A DNA stretch of 64,000 nucleotides. It comes from Rhizobium indicum. GTDB lineage: Bacteria > Pseudomonadota > Alphaproteobacteria > Rhizobiales > Rhizobiaceae. A program made the translations under genes and the position numbers. The DNA is taken from positions 3,885,501 through 3,949,500 of the forward strand of contig NZ_CP054021.1 in the NCBI RefSeq assembly GCF_005862305.2, in the 5' to 3' direction. This document shows positions 44,324 through 53,231 of the stretch, in pieces. Positions within the stretch are counted from its first letter, which is position 1. Every line of letters starts with the position of its first letter. Under the pieces are notes generated by a model. It was not told where the DNA came from. It saw only the letters and a program-made list of their open reading frames with translations, and ran no database searches.

Positions 44324-45525
44324 CTCCGGTCAACCCGACAACCGAGCATAGCAACGTCGTTTCCGTTGCCGATTATATCCGCGGCAATATTCGTGAATAC
44401 GGCATGCTCATCGCACTCGTCGCGATCATGGTGTTCTTCCAGTTCTATACCGGCGGCATTCTCTTCAAGCCGGTCAACCTGACGAACCTTGTTCTGCAGA
44501 ACTCCTTCATCGTCATCATGGCGCTCGGCATGCTGCTCGTCATCGTCGCCGGCCATATCGACCTGTCGGTGGGCTCGATCGTCGCCTTTGTTGGTGCGCT
44601 CGCGGCGATCTTCACCGTGTCATGGGGCATGAATTTCTGGCTTGCCGGCCTGATCTGCCTGATCGTGGGCGGCATCATCGGCGCGGCGCAGGGCTATTTC
44701 ATCGCCTATCACCGCATTCCGTCGTTCATCGTGACGCTTGCCGGCATGCTTGTTTTCCGCGGCCTGACGCTGACGGTTCTGAACGGCAAGAATATCGGTC
44801 CGTTCCCGAAGGAGTTCCAGGTCATCAGCACCGGCTTCCTGCCGGGCGACATGATCGACATTGCCGGCACACCCGTGCAGTCGACCTCGCTGATCCTGAC
44901 CGTGATCCTGCCTGTGATCCTCTTCTACCTCGCCTGGCGTCGCCGCAAGGTGAACGAAGACCACGGCATCGATGTCGAGCCGATGGGTTTCTTCATCGTC
45001 CAGAACCTGGTCGTTTCGCTCGCAATCCTGTGGATCGGCTATCTGCTCTCCACCTATAAGGGCCTGCCGAACGTTCTCGTCGTCATGCTGGTGCTGATTG
45101 CGATCTACGCCTTCATCACCCGCCGGACCACGATCGGCCGTCGCATCTATGCCATGGGCGGCAATTCGAAGGCGACCAAGCTTTCAGGCATCAATACCGA
45201 GCGGCTGAGCTTCTACACCTTCGTCAATATGGGCGTGCTTGCAGGCCTTGCCGGCATGATCATCGCGCTTCGCCTGAACTCGGCAACGCCGAAGGCCGGC
45301 GTCGGTTTCGAGCTCGACGTCATTGCGGCCTGCTTCATCGGCGGCGCCTCGGCGTCCGGCGGCGTCGGCAAGATCACCGGCGCGGTCATCGGCGCGTTCA
45401 TCATGGGCGTCATGAATAACGGGATGTCGATCGTCGGGCTCGGCATCGACTTCCAGCAGATGGTGAAGGGCCTCGTGCTTCTCGCCGCAGTGTTCTTCGA
45501 CGTTTACAACAAGAACAAGGGCTGA
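44320..45525 (+). CDS. gguB: Sugar ABC transporter permease GguB
   Basis: The 401-residue inner-membrane protein has about ten transmembrane segments and the CUT2 permease motifs [60 protein letters not shown] and [20 protein letters not shown]. The ATG overlaps the gguA stop and is preceded by GGGGAGAAGAG. It forms the channel for sugars delivered by ChvE. It is followed by GC-rich hairpins at about 45532-45546 and 45575-45594 in the 118-bp gap before gguC. Confidence 0.95.
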   Translation: MTPVNPTTEHSNVVSVADYIRGNIREYGMLIALVAIMVFFQFYTGGILFKPVNLTNLVLQNSFIVIMALGMLLVIVAGHIDLSVGSIVAFVGALAAIFTVSWGMNFWLAGLICLIVGGIIGAAQGYFIAYHRIPSFIVTLAGMLVFRGLTLTVLNGKNIGPFPKEFQVISTGFLPGDMIDIAGTPVQSTSLILTVILPVILFYLAWRRRKVNEDHGIDVEPMGFFIVQNLVVSLAILWIGYLLSTYKGLPNVLVVMLVLIAIYAFITRRTTIGRRIYAMGGNSKATKLSGINTERLSFYTFVNMGVLAGLAGMIIALRLNSATPKAGVGFELDVIAACFIGGASASGGVGKITGAVIGAFIMGVMNNGMSIVGLGIDFQQMVKGLVLLAAVFFDVYNKNKG

Positions 45526-45643
45526 GCGCCTCAAGGCGCCAGCCAGGCATTCGCAGTCCTATGAATGATGGATTCCGGCTCCTGATGGAGCCGGACAGGC
45601 GGAGCTTTTTCCTGTCTTCGCCGAAACGAGAAGGATCGAAGAC

Positions 45644-46639
45644 GTGCTTATTTCACAGATCAAGGGTGCAAACGGAGAGATCATCGTCGCCGTGCGTGAG
45701 CAGGGCGGCGCTGCAAGGTCGGTCAAGAACGCCGTCAGCGTCTATGCGCTGGCGATGGAAGCCGCAGACGGCGGCAAGTCTCTTGCCTCGGTCATCGAAG
45801 CCCATGGCTACGGCGATGCCGTCGATCTTGAAAAGGCCTATGCGGAAGGCCGCTTCCTTCCGCCGATCACCCATCCAGATGCCGCGCACCTGCATCTGAC
45901 CGGCACCGGCCTGACACATTTGGGCTCGGCGGCAACGCGCGATTCCATGCACAAGAAGACCACCGAAGCCGCCGAGGAAACCCTCACGGACTCGATGAAG
46001 ATGTTCAAGATGGGTCTCGAGAACGGCAAGCCGAAGGCCGGCGAAAAGGGCGTCCAGCCCGAATGGTTCTACAAGGGCAACGGCCATGGCGCCGCAGCCC
46101 CCGGCGCGCCGCTCATCTCGCCTTCCTTCGCGCTCGACGGCGGCGAGGAGCCGGAGATGGCCGGCATCTACGTGATCGCCAAGGACGGCTCGCCCTTCCG
46201 TATCGGTTTTGCGCTGTCGAACGAATTTTCCGATCACGTTACCGAGCGGATCAACTATCTCTATCTCGCCCATTCGAAGCTGCGCCCGGCCAGCTTCGGC
46301 CCGGAAATCCGCGTCGGCGCGGCGCCTGAGGATATTCGCGGCACTTCGCGCATCAAGCGCGGCGACAAGGTGATCTTCGAAAAGCCGTTCCTATCAGGTG
46401 AGGCGAACATGTCGCACACCTTCGCCAATCTGGAATATCACCATTTCAAATATGGCCTCTTCCGTGCTCCGGGCGATGTTCATGTCCATATGTTCGGCAC
46501 GGCGACCCTTTCCTTTGCCGACGGCGTCAAGACCGAAGAGGGCGACGTCTTCGAGATCGAAGTTGCCGAATTCGGCCTGGCGCTCCGCAACCCGCTGAAG
46601 GTGGCCGCCGAGGAAGAGATCGCCGTCAGGCAGCTCTGA
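45644..46639 (+). CDS. gguC: GguC / AraD1-family protein (fumarylacetoacetase-like fold)
   Basis: The 331-residue protein starts at a GTG (MLISQIKGANGEIIVAVREQ) with AAGGA about 8 bp upstream. The C-terminal two thirds carry FAH-superfamily features: PEWFYKGNGHGAAAPGAPLI, a Glu-Glu acidic metal site in DGGEEPEMAGIYVI, IGFALSNEFSDHVTERINYL, and SRIKRGDKVIFEKPFLSGEA. GguC follows chvE-gguAB in Agrobacterium and Rhizobium. Related AraD1-named proteins sit in L-arabinonate operons and are suspected to act on 2-keto-3-deoxy-pentonate or a downstream diketo acid. With KGSA dehydrogenase and L-arabinonate dehydratase next door, a role in that route is likely, but the reaction is not established. Confidence 0.9.
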   Translation: MLISQIKGANGEIIVAVREQGGAARSVKNAVSVYALAMEAADGGKSLASVIEAHGYGDAVDLEKAYAEGRFLPPITHPDAAHLHLTGTGLTHLGSAATRDSMHKKTTEAAEETLTDSMKMFKMGLENGKPKAGEKGVQPEWFYKGNGHGAAAPGAPLISPSFALDGGEEPEMAGIYVIAKDGSPFRIGFALSNEFSDHVTERINYLYLAHSKLRPASFGPEIRVGAAPEDIRGTSRIKRGDKVIFEKPFLSGEANMSHTFANLEYHHFKYGLFRAPGDVHVHMFGTATLSFADGVKTEEGDVFEIEVAEFGLALRNPLKVAAEEEIAVRQL

Positions 46640-46708
46640 ATTCAAGACCTGGCCGCATTCGGCGGCCGGCTCTTTGCTCGTAAACGGTAAAGGAGGCTTG
46701 TTAAGCCC

Positions 46709-48142
46709 ATGACCATTTATCAAAATCTGATCGCCGGCGAATGGGTCGGCTCGAATGCGACGAAGAACATCAACCCGTCGGATACGAATGAAGTCGTCGG
46801 CCTCTATGCCGACGGCAGCGCTGATGACACGAGAAACGCCATCGCCGCCGCCAAGGCCGCCTTCCCGGCCTGGTCGCGCTCGGGCATCTGGGAGCGCCAC
46901 GTCATCCTGAAGAAGACGGGCGACGAGATCATGGCGCGCAAGGACGAACTGGGCGCGCTGCTTGCCCGCGAAGAAGGCAAGACGCTGCCGGAAGCCACCG
47001 GTGAGGTGATCCGCGCGTCGCAGATTTTCGAATTCTTCGCCGGTGAAGCGCTGCGGCTGGCCGGTGAAGTCATTCCGTCGGTTCGCCCGAATATCGGCGT
47101 CGAAATCACCCGCGAGGCGCTCGGTGTCATCGGCATCATCACGCCGTGGAACTTCCCGATCGCCATTCCCGCCTGGAAGATCGCGCCGGCGCTCTGCTAC
47201 GGCAACACCATCGTCTTCAAGCCGGCCGAACTGGTGCCCGCCTGTTCCTGGGCGATCGTCGATATCCTCAACCGCGCCGGCCTGCCGAAGGGCGTGCTGA
47301 ACCTCGTCATGGGCAAGGGCTCGGTCGTCGGCCAGGCCATGCTCGAAAGCCCCGACGTTCACGGCATCACCTTCACCGGTTCCACCGGCACCGGCAGGCG
47401 CGTCGCCGCCGCCTCCATCGAGCATAACCGCAAGTTCCAGCTGGAAATGGGCGGCAAGAACCCGATGGTCGTGCTTGACGATGCCGATCTCAACGTCGCC
47501 GTCGAGGCCGCCGCCAATTCCGGCTTCTTCTCGACCGGCCAGCGCTGCACCGCTTCCTCGCGCCTGATCGTCACCGAAGGCATTCACGACAAGTTCGTCG
47601 CAGCACTCACCGACAAGCTGAAGACACTCGTCGTCGACAACGCGCTGAAGGCGGGCACTCATATCGGACCTGTCGTCGATGAGCGGCAGTTGAAGACCGA
47701 TACCGACTATATCGAGATCGGCAAGTCGGAAGGCGCCAAACTTGCCTTCGGCGGAGAGGTGATCTCGCGCGACACGCCCGGCTTCTACCTGCAGCCGACG
47801 CTGTTTACCGAAGCGACCAACCAGATGCGCATTTCGCGCGAGGAGATCTTCGGGCCTGTGGTCTCGGTAATCCGGGCGAAGGATTACGACGAGGCGCTTG
47901 CCATCGCCAACGACACGCCGTTCGGCCTTTCGGCCGGCATCGCCACCACCAGCCTGAAACATGCGACGCACTTCAAGCGCAATTCCGAGGCTGGCATGGT
48001 GATGGTCAACCTGCCGACGGCAGGCGTCGATTTCCACGTGCCGTTCGGCGGCCGCAAGGGTTCGTCCTACGGCCCGCGCGAGCAGGGCAAGTACGCCGCC
48101 GAATTCTACACAACCGTCAAGACCGCCTACACCCTGGCTTGA
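46709..48142 (+). CDS. Alpha-ketoglutarate semialdehyde dehydrogenase (ALDH family)
   Basis: The 477-residue aldehyde dehydrogenase has the NAD-binding ITPWNFPIAIPAWKIAPALC (residues 144-163), TFTGSTGTGRRVA, the general base Glu246 (LEMGGKNP) and the nucleophile Cys280 (GQRCTASSR). Length and motif spelling match the AraE/KGSADH group that oxidises 2,5-dioxopentanoate to 2-oxoglutarate in non-phosphorylative pentose and hexaric acid routes. AGGAGG lies 12 bp before the ATG. It lies 69 bp after gguC and 61 bp before L-arabinonate dehydratase on the same strand, so it probably completes L-arabinose oxidation into the TCA cycle. Confidence 0.9.
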   Translation: MTIYQNLIAGEWVGSNATKNINPSDTNEVVGLYADGSADDTRNAIAAAKAAFPAWSRSGIWERHVILKKTGDEIMARKDELGALLAREEGKTLPEATGEVIRASQIFEFFAGEALRLAGEVIPSVRPNIGVEITREALGVIGIITPWNFPIAIPAWKIAPALCYGNTIVFKPAELVPACSWAIVDILNRAGLPKGVLNLVMGKGSVVGQAMLESPDVHGITFTGSTGTGRRVAAASIEHNRKFQLEMGGKNPMVVLDDADLNVAVEAAANSGFFSTGQRCTASSRLIVTEGIHDKFVAALTDKLKTLVVDNALKAGTHIGPVVDERQLKTDTDYIEIGKSEGAKLAFGGEVISRDTPGFYLQPTLFTEATNQMRISREEIFGPVVSVIRAKDYDEALAIANDTPFGLSAGIATTSLKHATHFKRNSEAGMVMVNLPTAGVDFHVPFGGRKGSSYGPREQGKYAAEFYTTVKTAYTLA

Positions 48143-48203
48143 GACAAGTGCGATAACCTGGGCCGTACGAGGCGGTCCGGCGATATCCTGAAGGATAGAG
48201 ACG

Positions 48204-49943
48204 ATGAAAAAGAAAGCGGAATGGCCGCGCAGGCTGAGGTCGCAGGAATGGTACGGCGGTACGAGCCGCGACGTGATCTATCACCGCGGCTGGCTTAAGA
48301 ACCAGGGTTATCCGCACGACCTGTTCGACGGCCGGCCGGTGATCGGCATCCTCAACACCTGGTCGGATATGACCCCGTGCAACGGTCATCTCAGAGAGCT
48401 CGCCGAGAAGGTGAAGGCGGGCGTATGGGAGGCCGGCGGCTTCCCGCTTGAGGTGCCGGTGTTCTCGGCATCCGAAAACACCTTCCGCCCGACGGCGATG
48501 ATGTATCGCAATCTTGCCGCGCTGGCGGTGGAAGAGGCGATCCGCGGGCAGCCGATGGATGGCTGCGTACTGCTGGTGGGCTGCGACAAGACCACGCCGT
48601 CGCTTATCATGGGGGCGGCTTCCTGCGACCTGCCTTCGATCGTCGTCACAGGCGGACCGATGCTGAACGGCTATTTCCGTGGCGAACGGGTCGGCTCGGG
48701 CACGCATCTGTGGAAGTTTTCCGAAATGGTGAAGGCCGGCGAGATGACGCAGGCCGAATTCCTCGAGGCGGAAGCCTCGATGAGCCGTTCGTCGGGCACC
48801 TGCAACACCATGGGCACCGCCTCCACCATGGCTTCCATGGCCGAGGCGCTCGGCATGGCGCTCTCTGGCAATGCTGCGATCCCGGGCGTCGATTCCCGCC
48901 GCAAGGTCATGGCGCAGCTGACCGGCCGGCGTATCGTGCAGATGGTCAAGGATGACCTGAAGCCCTCCGAGATCATGACGAAGCAAGCCTTCGAGAATGC
49001 CATTCGCACCAACGCGGCCATCGGTGGATCGACCAATGCCGTCATCCACCTGCTCGCCATCGCCGGCCGTGTCGGCATTGATCTTTCGCTTGATGACTGG
49101 GACCGCTGCGGCCGTGACGTCCCGACCATCGTCAACCTGATGCCGTCGGGCAAGTATCTGATGGAGGAGTTCTTCTATGCCGGCGGCCTGCCGGTGGTGC
49201 TGAAGCGCCTCGGCGAAGCAGGCCTCCTGCACAAGGACGCGCTGACGGTATCCGGCGAAACCGTCTGGGACGAGGTCAAGGACGTCGTCAACTGGAACGA
49301 AGACGTTATCCTGCCGGCCGAAAAGGCGCTGACAGCTTCGGGCGGCATCGTCGTGCTGCGCGGCAACCTCGCGCCGAAGGGCGCGGTGCTGAAGCCTTCG
49401 GCGGCTTCGCCGCATCTGCTGGTGCACAAGGGCAGGGCTGTTGTCTTCGAGGACATCGACGACTACAAGGCCAAGATCAACGACGATAACCTCGACATCG
49501 ACGAAACCTGCATCATGGTCATGAAGAACTGTGGGCCGAAGGGCTATCCCGGGATGGCCGAGGTCGGCAATATGGGGCTGCCGCCGAAGGTGCTGAAGAA
49601 GGGCATCCTCGATATGGTGCGCATTTCCGACGCCCGCATGTCCGGAACGGCCTACGGTACCGTCGTCCTGCACACCTCGCCGGAAGCGGCTGTCGGCGGG
49701 CCGCTGGCGGTCGTGAAAAACGGCGACATGATCGAGCTCGACGTGCCGAACCGTCGTCTGCATCTTGACATTTCCGAGGAGGAACTGGCGCGGCGGCTCG
49801 CCGAATGGCAGCCGAACCATGATCTGCCTACATCCGGCTATGCCTTCCTGCATCAGCAGCATGTCGAAGGGGCAGATACCGGCGCCGATCTCGACTTCCT
49901 CAAGGGATGTCGTGGAAACGCCGTCGGCAAGGACAGCCACTGA
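48204..49943 (+). CDS. araC: L-arabinonate dehydratase (IlvD/Edd family)
   Basis: The 579-residue protein has the three [2Fe-2S]-ligand cysteines at Cys59 (SDMTPCNGH), Cys127 (VGCDKTTPS) and Cys200 (SSGTCNTMGTAST). Lys129, in the CDK motif, is the residue carbamylated for Mg binding. The late Ser in ISDARMSGTAYG is the catalytic base. These numbers agree with the structurally studied R. leguminosarum L-arabinonate dehydratase as I recall it. It dehydrates L-arabinonate (also D-fuconate and D-galactonate) to the 2-keto-3-deoxy acid. It is the last gene before a strong terminator. The symbol araC here is the dehydratase symbol, not the E. coli regulator. Confidence 0.93.
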   Translation: MKKKAEWPRRLRSQEWYGGTSRDVIYHRGWLKNQGYPHDLFDGRPVIGILNTWSDMTPCNGHLRELAEKVKAGVWEAGGFPLEVPVFSASENTFRPTAMMYRNLAALAVEEAIRGQPMDGCVLLVGCDKTTPSLIMGAASCDLPSIVVTGGPMLNGYFRGERVGSGTHLWKFSEMVKAGEMTQAEFLEAEASMSRSSGTCNTMGTASTMASMAEALGMALSGNAAIPGVDSRRKVMAQLTGRRIVQMVKDDLKPSEIMTKQAFENAIRTNAAIGGSTNAVIHLLAIAGRVGIDLSLDDWDRCGRDVPTIVNLMPSGKYLMEEFFYAGGLPVVLKRLGEAGLLHKDALTVSGETVWDEVKDVVNWNEDVILPAEKALTASGGIVVLRGNLAPKGAVLKPSAASPHLLVHKGRAVVFEDIDDYKAKINDDNLDIDETCIMVMKNCGPKGYPGMAEVGNMGLPPKVLKKGILDMVRISDARMSGTAYGTVVLHTSPEAAVGGPLAVVKNGDMIELDVPNRRLHLDISEEELARRLAEWQPNHDLPTSGYAFLHQQHVEGADTGADLDFLKGCRGNAVGKDSH

Positions 49944-49970
49944 CCGGGTGGAAAGAGACTGAAATAGATC

Positions 49971-49998
49971 AAAAGGCGGGGCATTGCCCCGCCTTTTT
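49971..49998 (+). terminator. Rho-independent terminator after L-arabinonate dehydratase
   Basis: A GC-rich 8-bp stem (49975-49982 with 49986-49993), extended by A-T pairs, ends in TTTTT at 49994-49998. The four A residues before the stem let it also serve the convergent HD-GYP gene, which ends at 50023. Confidence 0.93.
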
Positions 49999-50022
49999 CT
50001 TGTTCTTCCCGGCCGATGGCAA

Positions 50023-51084
50023 TCAGCCGTTCAATACTGCCATGTGGTGGTTTTCCCCGGCGCCATGTTCGAAGAGTGCGCGGATCGCCGGCCATTTGCG
50101 GCGGAAGGCAGCGACGCAGGCGGGGTCGAAATGCGATCCGCTGCAGGCGATGATTTCCTCGTAGGCCTGCTCGATCGGCCATGCCTGCTTGTAGGGCCGG
50201 TCGGAGCAGAGCGCTTCGAAGACGTCGGCGACGGCGACGATGCGGGCTTCGATCGGGATTGCGTCGCCGGACAGGCCCTTGGGATAGCCGCTTCCGTCCC
50301 ATTTCTCATGATGGCCGGCGATGATGGCGGTTGCGACGCGCGAAAGCTCGGCGGAGCTGTTGGCAAGAATGGCGACACCGATCGGGACATGCTCGCGCAT
50401 GCGTTCGATCTCGTGCCGCTCGAGCTTACCCGGCTTCTGCAGGATGGCGTCGGGAATGGCGATCTTGCCGATATCGTGCAGGGGAGCGGCGAGATAGATA
50501 TTGCGCCGCTGGATGCGATCGAGGCCGAGGCCTTCGGCAATCAGCTCGGCGATATTGGCGACGCGCTCGATATGATCGCCGGTATTGCCGTCACGCGAGG
50601 CCATCGCCTGGGCAAGGCACCAGATGATCTCCTGTTCGCGCATGTCGGCCTGTTCTGTGGCATGCCGGAAGGCCATGTCGAGTGATTTTGCCCGGTCGGC
50701 AAGCGCCAGCTGGGCCTTATGCAGGGCCATCAGGTTGAGGACGCGCGCCTGCAGTTCCAACGGGTCGAAGGGCTTGGCGAGAAAATCCGTGGCGCCGGCC
50801 TCCAGCGCTTCCAGCCGAACCGACCGCTTCGCCTGCGAGGTGATCATCACAACGGGCACATCCTCATAGCCCGGCCGGCGGCGCAGCCTGCGGATCATCT
50901 CGATACCGTTCATCTGAGGCATCATATAATCGACCAGCACGACGTCGAAATCGACGGCCTGGCAGCGATCAAGGGCTTCGAGCGGATTGGTGAAGCTTTC
51001 GACCACACAGCCGGCGAAACCACGGACGGCGGTCTCAAGGGCGAGAAGGCTAGATTCGCTGTCGTCGACGATAAGAAGAGGCAT
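50023..51084 (-). CDS. Response regulator with HD-GYP phosphodiesterase domain (RpfG-like)
   Basis: The 353-residue protein has an N-terminal receiver domain (residues 1-120) with Asp7/Asp8, the phosphoacceptor Asp52 (VVLVDYMMPQ) and Lys104 (FLAKPFDP). A helical linker leads to an HD-GYP domain (about 150-340) with GNTGDHIERVANIAELIAEG, the metal HD pair in APLHDIGKIAIPDAIL, IAGHHEKWDGSGYPKGLSGD and ADVFEALCSDRPYK. The intact GYP and HD motifs predict cyclic-di-GMP hydrolysis controlled by phosphorylation. No sensor kinase gene is adjacent, so the partner is elsewhere. Confidence 0.93.
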   Translation of the reverse strand: MPLLIVDDSESSLLALETAVRGFAGCVVESFTNPLEALDRCQAVDFDVVLVDYMMPQMNGIEMIRRLRRRPGYEDVPVVMITSQAKRSVRLEALEAGATDFLAKPFDPLELQARVLNLMALHKAQLALADRAKSLDMAFRHATEQADMREQEIIWCLAQAMASRDGNTGDHIERVANIAELIAEGLGLDRIQRRNIYLAAPLHDIGKIAIPDAILQKPGKLERHEIERMREHVPIGVAILANSSAELSRVATAIIAGHHEKWDGSGYPKGLSGDAIPIEARIVAVADVFEALCSDRPYKQAWPIEQAYEEIIACSGSHFDPACVAAFRRKWPAIRALFEHGAGENHHMAVLNG

Positions 51085-51452
51085 GGACGATCCCGTTAAA
51101 TCCCAGAAACAAACAGGCCGCCCTCATCGGAGGGCGCGTTCGTCGCCTCATCCGTGCCGGCAGCTGAATATCATCATGAAAGCCTGCATCATGCCGCTTC
51201 TTGAACGGCGCCTGCCGAAATACACCAGGCGTCGCCGCAGACAAGCTTGTGCCTGCGGCCTTAAAATAGAGTTTAGTCTGCAATGAAAAATTGAGGAACG
51301 GCAATTATAACGTGCGCCGCGTGCCGGAATCAGGCGAAATTTCGGGACCGCCGGGCTCTATATTCAAGTCCAACATGTTTGTTTCGCGGCGCGTTCGGCA
51401 GCTATTCCATCGGCCCTATCGCAGGTGCGGTAAAGCTGTCTGTATGCCCGGC
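51085..51452. other. Intergenic 368 bp, leader regions only
   Basis: It contains the upstream region of the HD-GYP gene. A run near 51260-51300 (AAAATAGAGTTTAGTCTGCA and following A residues) is the most A+T-rich part and could be promoter. Short frames at 51050-51304 minus and 51291-51545 plus have no recognisable product. Confidence 0.45.
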
Positions 51453-52277
51453 TCAGCTTTGGCTCTGGCTTTGCATCTGTCCGCCATCCTCGACCTTCAC
51501 GGTGACCGACAGCGTTTCGCCCGGCGTGCCGATGCGCATGCCTGAAATCGGCGCGGCATCACGATAGCAGAGGCCGGAGGCGACTCTGATGTAACGGGCA
51601 TCCGGGCAGATCTCGTTGGCGGGATCGAAGCCGACCCAGCCGAGGCCGGGAATATGCGCCTCTGCCCAGGCATGGGTCGCCGCCTGTTCGATCTTTTCCT
51701 CCATCATCAAATAACCGGAGATGTAACGCGCCGGCACCTGCAGGGCGCGGGCGGCGGCAATGAAAATATGCGCATGGTCCTGACAGACGCCGCTCTTCCT
51801 CTCCAGCGCCTGCTCGGCGGTCGTCTCGGTATTGCTGGTGCCGGGCCTGTAATCGACCGTTTCGTGGATCGCCGCCATCAGCGCATGCATGCGGGCAAGC
51901 TCGTTATCGCCACCAACGCCCTTGATCAGTTCCTTCACCAGCTTGCCACCCTTGGTCAGCGGCGTGTCGCGCAGGAAGAGCCAAAGCGGGCAGAAGCCGG
52001 TATGCGGGCCGGTGACGCCGTTGTTATCCCCTGTCTCGACCTCGCCTTCGGCGAGGATACGCGTTACGTCCTGCTCGCCTTCCAGCGAGACCAGATTGAC
52101 GTGATTGCCGTACTGGTCGTCATATTCGACCTCCGGCGTAGCGCCCTCGACCTTCAGGGCCCAACCGAGTACTTTTTGAGTGGCGTTTGTCGGCGGCGTC
52201 AGCCGTAGCCGTTGCAGCGAGAATTGCGCCGGTTCGTCGTAGCGGTATTCGGTGAGGTGGCTGATCTTCAGTCTCAT
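51453..52277 (-). CDS. Transglutaminase-like cysteine peptidase
   Basis: The 274-residue cytoplasmic protein begins with a beta-strand domain (MRLKISHLTEYRYDEPAQFS, typical of the bacterial transglutaminase N-terminal region). A papain-like core follows, with the Cys in ERKSGVCQDHAHIFIAAARA, the His in ATHAWAEAHIPGLGWVGFDP and the Asp in the same segment. It forms a conserved three-gene set with the alpha-E and ATP-grasp genes upstream (12-bp gap), found in many proteobacteria. The set is proposed to make and act on a peptide-like product; the exact reaction is unknown. Confidence 0.9.
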   Translation of the reverse strand: MRLKISHLTEYRYDEPAQFSLQRLRLTPPTNATQKVLGWALKVEGATPEVEYDDQYGNHVNLVSLEGEQDVTRILAEGEVETGDNNGVTGPHTGFCPLWLFLRDTPLTKGGKLVKELIKGVGGDNELARMHALMAAIHETVDYRPGTSNTETTAEQALERKSGVCQDHAHIFIAAARALQVPARYISGYLMMEEKIEQAATHAWAEAHIPGLGWVGFDPANEICPDARYIRVASGLCYRDAAPISGMRIGTPGETLSVTVKVEDGGQMQSQSQS

Positions 52278-52289
52278 ATTGTTATCCGC

Positions 52290-53231
52290 TTATACATAGA
52301 ACCGGTAGCCGTCGGAAATTTCCGCGCCGAGCTTGTTATTGCGCGAGACGAAATCCTCCAGGAACTCGTGCAGGCCCTGATCCATGATATCCCGGATCGC
52401 CCTCGTCTGCAGTGTCGTGCGGATTGAATCCGCGGTATCGTGGGCAGGGAGCCGCGCCTCGTAATCCTGGGCCAGATAGCCGAGATTGCTGACGATCTTC
52501 TCGTAGCAATAGGCAAGCGAGCGCGGCATCTGGACATTGAGGGTCAGGAAGTCGGCAATGTTCATTGCCCGGTATTCGCCGTCATAGGCCCAACTATAGG
52601 CACGGTGCGCGGAGACTGAGCGCAGGATCGATTCCCACTGCACGTTGTCGAGGGAAGAGCCGACAGCCGAGACCGAGGGCAGCAGCACGTAATATTTCAC
52701 GTCGAGGATGCGGCTGGTATTGTCGGCCCGCTCGATGAAGGTGCCGATGCGGGCAAAATTATAGAGCTCGTTGCGCAGTGTCGAGCCATGGAAGGCACCG
52801 CGAATGAGGCCGGCGCGGCGCTTGATGACATCGATCACCTCTGGCATTTCGGCCGCCTTGACGCGCTTTTCGAGCAGTGACTTCAGGTCGATCCAGCATT
52901 CGTTGGTGGCTTCCCAGGTCTCACGCGTCAGCGCCGTGCGCACCATGCGGGCATTGTTGCGGCCGGAATCGATGCAAGACATGACGCTCGACGGATTGGT
53001 GCGATCGCGCAGGAGATAGTCGATCGCGTCGGCGTTGGTCAGCTTGTTGTGGCCTTCGTCATAAGCCTCGCGCACGCCCGCACTTTGCAGCACGCCATCC
53101 CAATTGTCATCGCCAGTGCTGCTGCGGGTCAGCGACATGCGCAACCCCGCATCGATCAGGCGGGCTATATTTTCGGCGCGCTCGATGTAACGAAACATCC
53201 AGTAGAGGCCGTTTGCTGTTCTTCCGAGCAT
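52290..53231 (-). CDS. Alpha-E domain protein (DUF403)
   Basis: The 313-residue all-helical protein starts MLGRTANGLYWMFRYIERAE; the ATG at 53231 shares one base with the ATP-grasp stop (TGATG) and has GGAGG 5 bp upstream. The frame upstream of it is antisense-like and rejected. The opening RTANGLYWMFRYIERAENIA motif and the repeat IGTFIERADNTSRILDVKYY, which has the same Glu-Arg-Ala-(Glu/Asp)-Asn core, are hallmarks of the alpha-E family. Its biochemical role is not known. It is translationally coupled to the ATP-grasp enzyme and probably acts with it as part of an amide-ligase or peptide system. Confidence 0.92.
   Translation of the reverse strand: MLGRTANGLYWMFRYIERAENIARLIDAGLRMSLTRSSTGDDNWDGVLQSAGVREAYDEGHNKLTNADAIDYLLRDRTNPSSVMSCIDSGRNNARMVRTALTRETWEATNECWIDLKSLLEKRVKAAEMPEVIDVIKRRAGLIRGAFHGSTLRNELYNFARIGTFIERADNTSRILDVKYYVLLPSVSAVGSSLDNVQWESILRSVSAHRAYSWAYDGEYRAMNIADFLTLNVQMPRSLAYCYEKIVSNLGYLAQDYEARLPAHDTADSIRTTLQTRAIRDIMDQGLHEFLEDFVSRNNKLGAEISDGYRFYV

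Noticed and set aside
46394..48037. 547-codon minus-strand frame
   Set aside because: Antisense of gguC and the semialdehyde dehydrogenase gene, which are certain by motif; the product has no family features.
48117..49940. 607-codon minus-strand frame
   Set aside because: Antisense of the L-arabinonate dehydratase gene; repetitive His/Arg/Asp composition typical of a mirror frame.
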